64,000 bases of DNA, taken from NCBI GenBank assembly GCA_027574665.1, contig CM050650.1, positions 51,133,304-51,197,303 on the forward strand, in the 5' to 3' direction. The notes beneath the pieces were generated by a model. The model had not been told where the DNA came from. It ran no database searches and saw only the letters and a list, made by a program, of their open reading frames with translations. This DNA comes from Rhynochetos jubatus (lineage: Eukaryota; Chordata; Aves; Eurypygiformes; Rhynochetidae). A program made the translations under genes and the position numbers. This document shows, one piece after another, positions 12,001 through 22,700 of this stretch. How positions within the stretch are numbered: position 1 is the stretch's first letter; the number at the start of each line of letters is the position of its first letter.

Positions 12001-13839
12001 TCAAGGTGTTGCCAGATCAATACCAGATTATGTTCTTCGTTATTAGCCTGAGCAGCTTTTTCTGTTTCCCACAACTTACTAATGTACTGTTGTACAGAGG
12101 TCATCCTTTTCCCGAATTGCTGAATAATACAGCAGGGTGCAGGGCCAAGTTCCCTCTCCAGAAGCAGAGAGCTAAAAGTAAATGTCACTTGTAGGATAAA
12201 GCAGAGAGGACTTTGTTCACTTTTGTCACCTCTGCGTCAACAATACTGGCAAATTGGAGAATATGAAGTGAGGAGCAACAAAAGGGATTAAAGGGCTGAG
12301 GAGGCTGATGTAGGTAGTAAAATAAAAGACATGATACCATAAACATGCTTTTGAAGTTTCCTGATTAAAGGGCCTGATTTTATTTTTATTTTTTTTTTAA
12401 GATGCATGTTGCCATGGCCACCAGATGAGCTGGAAACTTATTTCTCCAGATGTTGCTCTTTGTTATTCCATCTTAAGTCAGGTGACCTTACCCAAGAGAT
12501 GAAATCTAGGTTGTGCTCACTGACACTGCAACAAGTTACAGGTTTAATCAGGAGTAGCTGAGTAGAAATCAATAGGAGTTATGGTTGCCTTGCATGTTTC
12601 ACAGTTGGGCCAACTTCCTTTTGCTGTCTTGTTAGAAAGAAATATTAAATACAAGTTATCCATTTAAATAAATATTAAAAGTTTACCCCCATAATGGCCT
12701 ACAAGTAACTAGAAGCTATAAACGTAAAGAAGCTGCAGGAATTTTTACAAATTATATCATTTAGTTTAAGGTCATAATTTTCTCACACACAAAAAACCCC
12801 ACATGTGTATGGATAGCAAAGAACTTCAAGGCTGGAACCTACATACGTTGTTTACAGCTACGAGTCACATAGTTGCCAACCTCGTGTGATAGAAATGACC
12901 CAAGGCACTGCCATCTCTTTTGTCCTTGTACTATCATTTTAGGTAGGAAATTGCCAAGTAGAACACTTGTGTAGATTATGTAATTTCGTCACAGTCATAA
13001 ATAGGACAAACACAGGAGTCCCTTCTAAAACACTCTTCATGATGACTTTTTCCATCTGGGGAGCTACTTGCTTTCATTTTTCACCAGGGTTTTTTTTTAC
13101 TTCTTTTTTCCAAAATTTTTGTGTTACTTCTTTGTGCCTCATAAGGTCTTTTGAATTTATATAGATAATATAATCATATAATATAACATAATTTTTATGT
13201 TTGAATGAAATCTAGTCCTCAGAAACAAAGGAATATGCTTTATTATGAAAAGCAGTTTCCTTCCAGGGACCCCACCGTTCTGCATTATCCAGTGTTGCAT
13301 TGCCTGGGTGGTTTTGCTTTTCTTGCAAGAAGGGCTTTAGTCCCTGGAGCAGAATCAAACCTACAGTCTCTAACAGGTCATGTCTCAGCCGGGTTCATCT
13401 GACTCCTGCTCCGCCTGGCCTTTTGCTTTACCTGTCTTTGTGCATTTGCAGCATGGCTTGGTGCCCCTGTGTTCTTCTGCCAGGGCTTTGCTGGCAGCTG
13501 GAGGCAGGGAGCAGTGGGGAGGATACAGCCTGTGCTGCAGCTGGACACACGAAGGACTGCGGGATGGCACACAGTCCAGCTGCTGCAGCCCCCCTCCCCC
13601 CGCCCCCAATCCCACAGCCCAGGATCTCAGACAATACATGTGTTGTTCACACTGGGAGAAAATACATTGGCATTTTGAAGCGAAAAATCTGCATTTCTCA
13701 CAAAGTCCAGCCTACCTGGCCTTGTGGTCACTCCTGTCTGCTGCTTGCGGGTAAATAGTTACCGCTTCAGTGTAGACACCATGATCTAGCACAGCCTTTC
13801 AGTACTGTGCCCACAGGTGGTTTTTCTCTCTCTTTGCAG

Positions 13840-13957
13840 GGGTACGTCATTGATGAACATGCAGCCATGCAAGCTCGATGGGAAGAGGCATCTAGAGAAA
13901 CAATCAAGAAGACTACCAAGCCATGCCCCAGCTGCAATATTCCAGTAGAAAAAAATG
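13840..13957 (+). CDS. PRKN: Parkin exon (human exon 11 equivalent): REP element and start of RING2
   Basis: The exon is 118 nt, the same length as human exon 11, with 39 full codons plus one base. It lies between a TTTGCAG acceptor and a GTAAAT donor. It opens [20 protein letters not shown]. The Trp codon at 13879-13881 aligns with Trp403 of the REP helix, which in human parkin blocks the E2 site on RING1 and keeps the enzyme inactive, so the autoinhibitory contact is retained. It ends with [14 protein letters not shown], containing the first two RING2 zinc cysteines (Cys418 and Cys421). The split glycine codon G|GT joins in frame to the next exon at 18509. The product is strongly similar to mammalian parkin over the whole exon. 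Confidence 0.97.
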
Positions 13958-15455
13958 GTAAATTTATTAAATATTTTGTACTTGACTGCCTTTTAAAATT
14001 CATTTTACAATATAAATGTATGAGTGTGCATGTGTACATATGTGCACTATTATTTCAAGAGAGGGAAAGCTTCAATCTTCCTTCTGTCACTTCATCTAAA
14101 TTATCTTGAAATCGGTAAATCAGAATCACGCAGTTCTAAAGCCACGAGTTAAGCCTCACAAAATGCCTGGTTATTTTATAGATAGGGAAGAAGAAGTGTA
14201 GTGAGACACTGCGTGTAGAGTTCATATGACTTGAATCATCTTCTTGTCTAGATTTTCCGTCGTCACTGGAAAAAATAGACATTTGTAGGGCAAAACTCAT
14301 CTCACACTGAAAGAGAACATGTGTCTAATGTAGGCCAGAAGAATCGCACCAAAAAGTGGGGTGTGGAGAATTAGTCCTGCTGTAGAGGTATACACAGTAT
14401 ATAGCTGAATTTAGATGAGATTAATCTCAACCCAGTGACATGCCCACAGCAGAAGAGCAAGTCAGAGGAAGAAACATGAGTCCTGACAAACGGGTTGCAT
14501 TAATCAATGCTTATCAAGTGGGAAGAAAAATAATTTACTGGCACTGGGGTGGTTAAAATGGGGAACAGGAACAGCAAATATGCTATTCCCTATAGGCTCA
14601 TGCTGTTCCAAGATTTAATTGTATTTATGTTAATTAATGAAAGTATTCTAAAATTATTGCCTAAATACTGTATGAATATTAAGTATAGAGGATGATTCTC
14701 AGTTTTATGGCATCACTTATTCAAATGGGACTCTGAAAATGCAAAATAAGACACCGAAAATTGCAAGGAGAGAACAATTCAAGCAGTGATACTACAGAAA
14801 TATTACTGAGGAAGAAATAGGACAAAATCCTGAAATCTGGGGTTTCATGAAAGAAAAGAAAGCAGTTGGCAGATGGAAAGTGGGAGACTTCTTCAAGCAC
14901 AAGAAGCAGAAGGAAGAAAGCATGAATTCAGGAGTAGGAAGGCGAGACAAGATTTGGTAAAGTGTAGCAAGCAAGGTGGGCAGCAGAAGAGAGATAACAG
15001 AGGGGTAGGTCAAAAAATTATTTACAGACTTGCAAAACAGGCTGTAAACCAGGAGTTTGAACTGGATTAGAAATAAACAAATAATAATCATGACAGTTCA
15101 TACTTAACAGTTTGTGCATAACCAAATAAAAAAGCTTCTGGTCAGGCTGGAAACAGCGCTGGGACCTTTACTTTCTCTTAGACTCTGCTACAAAATCTTT
15201 ACTGTTAAATTACAGGCAGTTGTCACTTGTCACAAACAGGATATCCTTATTTGACACCTTATTTGATATAATCTACACAACTCCCACTAATGTTTAGGGA
15301 AGTTGCTTCTAAAAATCCCCACTGTATCAACAAGCAAATAAAGGCCATTATACTTTTTATCCTTGAAAGAAAATATTTGCTTATAGAATGACCCATGTCA
15401 CAACAGTGCCTTGTAATGCAAAATGCTAAAGCCACAGCAGCAGGCTAGAAATATT

Positions 15456-16058
15456 TCATAGAATCACAGAATGGTTTCGGTTGGAAGGGACCTTAAAGAC
15501 CATCTAGTTCCAACCCCCCTGCCATGGGCAGGGACACCCTCCACTAGACCAGGTTGCTCAAAGCCCCATCCAGCCTGGCCTTGAACACTGCCAGGGATGG
15601 GGCATCCACAGCTTCTCTGGGCAACCTGTGCCAGTGCCTCACCACCCTCTCTGTGAAAAATTTTTTCCTGATATCCAATCTAAATCTCCCTGCTTTCAGT
15701 TTAAACCCATTACCCCTTGTCCTATCACTACCTGTCCTTGTAAAAAGTCCCCCCCGTCAGCTTTCTTGTAGGCCCCTGCAGGTACTGGAAGGCTGCACTA
15801 AGGTCTCCCTGGAGCCTTCTCTTCTCCAGGCTGAAGAAGCCCAACTCTCTCAGCCTTTCTTCACAGGAGAGGTGCTCCAGCCCTCTGACCTTCTTTGTGG
15901 CCTCCTCTGGACTCGCTCCAACCATTCGATATCTTTCTGATGTTGGGGGGCCCAGAAATGGATGCAGTACTGCAGTTGAGGTCTCACCAGCGCAGAGCAG
16001 AAGGAGACAATCACCTCCCTCGACCTGCTGGCCATGCTTTCAATGCACTGGAATCAGC
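15456..16058 (-). mobile_element. CR1 LINE 3' fragment, minus orientation
   Basis: Read on the - strand this is the 3' end of an avian CR1 non-LTR retrotransposon. Its 3' terminus is at the left (TCATAGAATCACAGAATGG, the complement of the typical CR1 tail with its short ATTCTRTG repeats). It continues through the conserved CTGGAGAAGAGAAGG stretch and the end of the reverse-transcriptase region near 15930-16050. It is 5'-truncated, as nearly all CR1 copies are, and cannot move on its own. The exact left-right junction with the next CR1 copy, near 16058, is approximate. Confidence 0.92.
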
Positions 16059-16059
16059 T

Positions 16060-16752
16060 GTTTGTGCTGCCATTCAGAGGGACGTTGACAGGCTGGGAAA
16101 CAGGCTGAGTGAAACCTTGTGAAGTTCACCAAAGGGAAATTCACCAGCACAGGTTGGAGGCCAACTGGATACAAAGGACCTGAGTGTCCTGGTGGGCTAC
16201 AAGCTGGACATGAGCTGGCAAACTGTCCTTGCAGCAAAGAAAGCCAACAGTATCCTGAGCTGTGTCAGGAAAAGCACCACTAGCATGTCAAGCGAGGTAA
16301 GCCTGCCCCACTGCTCAGCACAGGTGCTCCACCTGGAGTGGTGGGTCCAGCTCTGGACTCCCTTGTACCAGAGAGTCATGGAGTGGACCAAGTCCAATGT
16401 AGGGCTATGAAGATGATAAAAGGACTGGAGAAATAAACACCTGATGGGGGGGAGCAATGAAGACAGAGCCAAACTCTTCTCAGTGGTGCTCATTGAAACA
16501 ACAGGAGGCAATGGGCACAAATTAAAACACAGAAAATTCCATTGAAACATAAGAAAATGCATTTTACTGTGTGGGTGGTTGAAGACTGGAACAGGTTGCC
16601 CAGAAGGAGTCTCTGTTCCAGAAGACATTCAAAACCCAACTGGACGCCACCCTGAGCAGCCTACTTTAGTTGACCCGGCTTTGAGCAGGGGGGAGTTGGA
16701 CTGGATGATCTCCAGAGGTATCTTCCTTCCTCAGTAATTCTGTGATTCTGCA
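16060..16752 (+). mobile_element. CR1 LINE 3' fragment, plus orientation, head to head with the previous copy
   Basis: The + strand reads as a diverged CR1 tail. It starts at about the RT C-terminal segment (GAGGGACGTTGACAGGCTGG), passes through GGACATGAGCTGGCA and AACAGGTTGCCCAGA, and ends at GTAATTCTGTGATTCTG. It is more diverged than the adjacent minus copy and appears internally deleted around 16430. Both copies keep their own 3' end, so this looks like two insertions rather than one inverted element. Confidence 0.88.
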
Positions 16753-18508
16753 AATTAAGGCGGGAAGCTTAAAAAATGCAGTGCTTGCTTTCTTCTCTGG
16801 CGATGGGTACCACAGGTGCCAACTTCTAGGCTGTAAACTGAGTGGAGCACGTCACTTCTGCCTAGGTACAGATGGTGTTGAGAGGCTCACAGTTGTGCAC
16901 TGAAGTCTGATACCTGTCCTCGTTTGGGAGTACACTGACTGCACACGAGAATAATCCTGCCTTCCTTCCCCAAATGCTTCTGTGGACATTGTCTTTTACA
17001 AGGGACAGCGACAACTTTTCTACAGTCGCCTATATTTCTCTCTGTCAATAACTTTTCTATAATAGCTCGTATAGCTATAGCCGTTGTTGAGTTCTATGTG
17101 CCAGTAACTTTTCTGCGGTAGCAGAAGTGAAAGAGCGAAACACTTTCCCACAGCTCAATTCCTAGTCTGAGTGAGTTTAAACACACATCCACGTCTCTCA
17201 GAGGAGTGCTGTACTCACAGAGCTGTAGGCCATATTGCTCGAGGCACTCTCCACTCTGACTGCTGATCTCAGCTGCCGTGTAGCAGCGAATAACATGGTT
17301 TACGTAGCTTAGAGACCACGTTTAGCAGAGGGTGCCTGCTGGGGTTAGGGTCCTGCACCAGGACTGAGATGCGTTTTACCTGGTGATGGTTTAATATGAA
17401 TTGTAAGAGAGGATTGGGTCTAAACCTTAAGTGTAACGTAGAGGCTGGCCTCCAAGTTACATGGACACTTACGTTTAACGTGGATATAAAAATGTCGGGC
17501 GAATTTCCGCTCTGACCCACAGGTATAACCTGGTGAACAGCCCTTGCCATCACAGCTGGTTTTCTCTCTCTCAGAAGCAGGCAGACCTATTTGAGCAAAC
17601 CAGTTCTTGCATCTCCTGTTGTTTTTACCTTCTGAGAATCCCTTCTGGAGTGGCATTTACAGAAAAGGTGGTGGAAGGGTAGCAGGTCAATGCAATAGGG
17701 AACACACACTCCCTGTACCTCCTATCACCATCTGGAGTCAAACCAAGGTGACGTTTCAGCATTTCTTCACCCTTCATGCTTTTCTTTCAGTGTGAATTAT
17801 ACAAGAGGTTTCTTTGTGGGGTAAGCAACATAATTTCCATTTGAAGTCTATTTCTGTAATGACCTCTGACAATGTTAATGTTTTATATATTACAAAATAA
17901 ACATTTGATCAAGGTTGTGAGCAGAGAGATTAAAGCTGCTCTCACAGTATGGGCAAGCAAGAAACCCAACACAGAGGAAACATGGATGCGATCAAAAGAC
18001 TGCTTCAGATACTACAAAGGTCAAATGAACTGAAAGCACTAATGTCATTTTGATATAGCCAGCAGTCAGCCACCAAAGTCTGTCTCTCCTGATGCATTCT
18101 CTTTGCATATCTCTCAGTTGTTGAATCCAGATTCAAAAAGACTTGAATTTTGTTCAGCCTCTGTCTCACAGCTGGACTAGGGCAGGGTATCTGGAGCAGC
18201 CACCTCCATGATTGCTTTGAGGAGCCACTGATTGCCATCGCTTTTTCCCATTCCTACTGCAGTCTCTTCCAGTTTCAGACAGGACTGCAGTTCCTTCTCC
18301 TGCAGTCCCTCAAATGAGAGTAAGAGGAGTAGCAGGTTTTAAAAAGCCCAGTAAATGCATTCTTCACGTTTCTTATTTTCTTTTATTCAATATTCTACTT
18401 GGTTAGTAAACGAATGCCTAAGAAAAGTTGATTTCAAAACTGCTAATTGTTGATTAACATGTCTAAGTGTTTGCCAAGTACCAAAGTGATTCTGTGGCTG
18501 TTTTGCAG

Positions 18509-18618
18509 GTGGCTGCATGCACATGAAATGCCCTCGCCCTCAGTGCAGGTTTGAGTGGTGCTGGAACTGCGGCCTGGAGTGGAACAGAACCTGCATGGGA
18601 GATCACTGGTTTGACTGA
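18509..18618 (+). CDS. PRKN: Parkin last coding exon: catalytic RING2 and stop
   Basis: This exon carries the catalytic core of parkin. It is 110 nt: two bases completing the split Gly codon, then 35 codons from GCMHMKC to the end, then TGA at 18616-18618. The Cys codon at 18514-18516 aligns with catalytic Cys431, His at 18520-18522 with His433 and Glu at 18553-18555 with Glu444, so the acid-base set is intact. The RING2 zinc ligands Cys436, 441, 446, 449, 457 and His461 are all present. Two differences from human stand out. The residue at Cys451, not a zinc ligand, is Leu (codon at 18574-18576). The frame stops after ...DHWFD, so the terminal Val465 is missing. The poly(A) signal lies about 1.1 kb downstream. 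Confidence 0.97.
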
Positions 18619-19750
18619 GGCCAGCCCGCGTTGCTGCTCAAGTGTGCGTTCGTCATGGCCAAATTCTGAATTCCTTGCTTAAACAAAACTCCCAGTGGTT
18701 TCAGGGACATGGAGTTCAGACGTTGGCCCGGTTTGTTGGTTTTTGCTTTCTTGCGTATGCAGTCATACCAAAATCACATTGAAGTTATGCCAAGGATTTT
18801 AAATCCATTAGGTAAAGAGAGTCATTATTTTAATGGATAGACTTGCTCACCGTGGTACAAAGAGGGGTAAATTACACCTTTCTGAACTTGTGCAGCCTGC
18901 CAGCACAGAGAACAGACAGGGTCACCATGAGGGACTTTGCTGACATTCATAGTCAGGAGTCTGTAACTCTCGCAAGAGAGAGCAGCCTGCACGTGTGTGT
19001 GAGTGCGTGAGCTTCGGGGGGTGGAGAATGTTCCCTGCTTTTTCTTTGACCACTCCTTTGCTCATTCAGCACAATTTGGGATTTTGAGGCAGTATTCCTT
19101 AACAGCTTTTTTGGCAGAGGGAAGACTGTGGCTCTTGTGTGTTTTCTCAGGGTTCCTTCCTCACAGCCTTTCTGTAGGGGTCTTGCTTTCAAACCAAATT
19201 CTTATAGAAACGTCCAGCTTTGGGCTGTATCTGTGCTTGTATATTTTTAGCATTTGACACAAAACCTGCGTACTCGTTACGACTTGTGAAGATTAGCTAA
19301 GGGTGCAGTTTCAGCTCCCAGCGTGACTTGTTGCAGTGGTGACTGGATCTGATTAAGTGTTGTGAAAGCTGGACTCAGAGGGCTTCATTTCTTTTTTGTG
19401 CTTACAGCAACACTTTGGACATGGCAAGTGGAGGCAGAAGGAAACTTCTCAGGTGTTTTCTCTATTATCATTCTCCTAAATTGGATTAGAATATGGGTGT
19501 ATTTCTGAAAATGCGTTCACAGCTCAGACAGCGTAGGGCAGAGGGCCATCTTTCACTTTACAATGTTAACACAGTAAGGAAAGCTTACTAGAGTTTCCAA
19601 GCCTGAACAATCGTACTGTTTAGTGTGCTTTACATTGCTGTCTGAAATGAAATGGATACTGTCCACATCCAACATATCATGTAAAGATTTGCACAATTCA
19701 GTTCTGAAAAAAAAAACGCACAATAAATGAAGTAAAAATGTTAAACTTTA
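18619..19750 (+). other. PRKN: PRKN 3' UTR (inferred extent)
   Basis: The region runs from the stop codon to just past the first canonical AATAAA I find. It has no splice-like or coding feature. The end is inferred; a longer UTR using a distal signal is possible. Confidence 0.6.
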
Positions 19751-19770
19751 TTTCTTTTTTTTTTTTTTCA
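19722..19770 (+). terminator. PRKN: Candidate PRKN polyadenylation signal with downstream T-rich element
   Basis: AATAAA at 19722-19727 is the first canonical signal after the parkin stop. It is followed about 25-40 bases later by an almost pure T run (about 19749-19769), the expected downstream U-rich element. TTTATT at 19747-19752 also gives an AATAAA on the - strand, so the site could serve both directions. Confidence 0.6.
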
Positions 19771-22700
19771 TTTGAATACGAAGTAAGGGAGTACAAAGAT
19801 GTTGGGTGGGTCACGCATTTCCCTGGCTGATTCAGACTCCCAGCTGAGAGGCTCACCCTTTGATTAAAACATACTATCAGCACAAAATAAATTCCAGGGC
19901 CATGAACTTCTTTTATCAAGTTTGAATTAATATTTTCTATGGCATAACTGTAGAGTCCTGAAAACACAAGCGTCCCTGTCTCAGTCAGTGCAGGGGAAGA
20001 AGCCTGAGGTACAGAGAAAACCCAGGCTCACTACAAAAATGCCCAGTTGCTAAAGCAGTGAAGTATGTGTCTGTCTCATCTGGAAGTGACATTGAAAGTC
20101 TGATGAAACAAAGGGATGAAGGGATGAGGTGCCAAAAATGAGAGAGTGAACTGAATTAAGGAAATGAGAGAGAAAGGAACAGGGGAAGAGAGGAAAATGG
20201 CCATTTCTTCAAGGCCATTTTCCTTTTTGGCACCAGTGCACTAAAACGTGTGCAGAAGTAGCTACATTGAAGCATAGGGATGCAATAGAATGCTGAGATA
20301 CAGCTCATTGAGGTGCGTTATCTTAGTGGGGACATTTTAGTGTGAGATCTGATTATTTCATGATTTGATTTCCTGTACCTGGCTCTGGTTCATTCATATG
20401 GCTTGTTGCCAACAGTCCAGGGAAAAAAATCACATTGCTTAATTTTACTTTGATAATGTGTTACATGGGAGCTCATCACTGTATCTCATATCGACAAACA
20501 TTTGGACTAAAAGAAGTCTGAATCTCCTTTCCTTTTTTTTTTAGTGTCTTTCTTATAGTGGAAGAAAAACTTATTCACTGAAAGGCAGTTTCACTGAGTT
20601 AGAGCCTGCCCTAACAAGTTAATGTTTTAATTGTCATGTAGAAATGTTTAATTTATGCCCCTGGATCAAGGTCCATTGAAGTCAATGGACTATAGGTCAG
20701 GTCCTGTGTTTCTTTCTGGCCTGGGCAGGGCATGGCAGGAACGAGTCATAAGGCTAGAATGGAACATCTGTTTCTTGTGAAGAACTTGTCCAAGGGTGGG
20801 ATTATGAGCATTCAGATAAGTCATAAGCAAGGGTGGGAAAGGAGACTAAGGAAGGGGGTTCCAGCACTGCCTCAAGATTATCCCCTTCTAGAGACTGCCT
20901 TTATAGGCCCTTGCCACACAGGGTTTCTTCGCAGATTCCATATTTACACCCTGACAAAAACCAAATATATCCTTCAGATTTTAATAGAACACGTCCTGAC
21001 CTTCTCTGTGTTAATATATATACATCTGCACACATACCTGTGCAAAGTTGGAGATGGTACAGGCTGTAAACCTGATTCCTGTTTACGGTTAGATTCTCAT
21101 AGTTTCTACAATTTAAAGGGCATGAAAAAATCAGGATTAATGCTCTGCTGGCACTGTAAGAACACTGGAATCTCTATAGATATGTGTGAATTGGACCTAA
21201 AAGTTCCTACACTGATAATTTTTTTTTTTTGCACGGAAAATGCCTTTTTGAAAAAATCTAAAACTTTTTAAAAATCTAATTGATATTGTAGTTTGAAACA
21301 AAACAGAACAAACCAAGTCTTCAGTGTTTGTTCAAACTGTTGCTCTTATTTCAGCTCTGAAATATCAGAGTGGAATTCACCTCACCCAACTTGACCTATC
21401 TAGTTGGTTTGGTAGCCTCAGACGCTCACGCAGAGACCTGTTGTGCTTATGTATGGGGTGACCACTGAGTTTTAAGTACAATTTGTCATGGCTAGAGGAG
21501 TGCTGACAGCATGCCTGCCAAAGAGAGGGTGCAGCTCCTGCCAGGACGAGCAGGTCTGCAGAGCTCCCACACACTCCTGGCGCTGTCCTTGGCATGGAGA
21601 GGGGAGTCCTCCTTCTTCTTAAAACTTACGAACCGGCATTGCTTGCTCACATGCATGGAGCCAGCCTTGGCAAATGCTTCCTCTGGGTCTCTGGAAGTGA
21701 TCGTGGGCAGCCACAGGGGTAAGGAAGAGAAGCAGGCCTCAGGCACGTAACAGGAGGCAAAGCAACCTGAGGGCGTAAGCAGATGCAAAGTTTTCAAGAG
21801 TTTGTGAGTTTATGTTCTTTACTAGCAATACCCTCTGGAAACACTAAAATTTAACTATACGGTCTAAGAAGATGATTTGTTATGGTGATATAAAGCAAAA
21901 AAGAAGTCTGTATCCTTTTTACATCTAGGTTTGCCTTTGTTAATTGAATTCTCTTTACCTTGAACCTTCTTCATCTTTCAGATTAAAACAATTACAGACT
22001 TGTTCTTGGTATTGAAATCTGGGCTCCTTTTAGTGTGTGTTAAATGGATTAAGCACAGGATGTATGCTGAAATATTCAATAATAATTATCTCTATAATAA
22101 TTCAGCTCCATAACGACAAAGAAAATCTCTACTGTTTAATTCCAGCTAGCAGTGAAATCTGAATGCCGAGTAGATTAAGAAGGAAATATATAACATCTTG
22201 GATCCCTAAGGACAAAGCATATCTCAAAGCTTAGCATAAATAATAGTTTGGGAGCTATGACTTTGACTAAATATCATTTATATGTCTGCCTTATCTCGTC
22301 GCAAACAGTAAGCCCAATAATTTCACTTAAAAAAGTACACTTTAAGAAAAAAAAAATCAGTAAATGGCACTCTGGAAGAAACATTATGCCACTGTTGGGG
22401 GAAAAAAAGTCATGCTGTCAAAGGACAGCAGGCAGTGGGGTTTTCTTTTCGAATATGAATAGTGAGGTACCATCTATAATGCAAACTGGTATGGTAGCAA
22501 AGTTTTTTGCCTACAGATCTTGCAGATCATGTAAACTGAAGTAAAATTTGTATTTGTGAAGGGGAACTGGAGGTTCTTGGAGGTGAGAGGCCAGATTCCA
22601 AGAGATGCTGCTGCCCTGGAAATCTGGGAAGATTTAGAGCTTTGTGCCAAATTTTCTCATGCTCTGAGGATAACAACTGCTATGTCCCTCGTGTTCACTG

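Larger units (their letters stand above)
1936..13839 (+). other. PRKN: PRKN intron (human intron 10 equivalent)
   Basis: An 11.9 kb intron runs between a GTAGGG donor and a strong acceptor with a long pyrimidine tract ending TTTGCAG at 13839. Most of it is AT-rich, with no exon or RNA gene that I can support. Two GC-rich islands (about 4440-5330 and 6960-7680) and a perfect hairpin at 9065-9098 stand out and are listed separately. A short C-rich patch (C6TC6GC5) lies near 13590-13606. The open frames of up to 219 codons here show no domain, splice or codon evidence and follow the base skew. Confidence 0.85.
13958..18508 (+). other. PRKN: PRKN last intron (human intron 11 equivalent)
   Basis: A 4.55 kb phase-1 intron from the GTAAAT donor to a TTTTGCAG acceptor. 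About 1.3 kb of it (15456-16750) is two CR1 LINE tails placed head to head, listed separately. The rest is AT-rich with no exon, RNA gene or other repeat that I can support. Confidence 0.9.

Noticed and set aside
15554..15940. 128-codon plus-strand frame
   Set aside because: Antisense reading of a CR1 3' end.
20732..21271. 179-codon frame, plus strand
   Set aside because: No recognisable domain and random composition; the reading frame crosses AT-rich intergenic DNA, and no splice or promoter context supports a gene.
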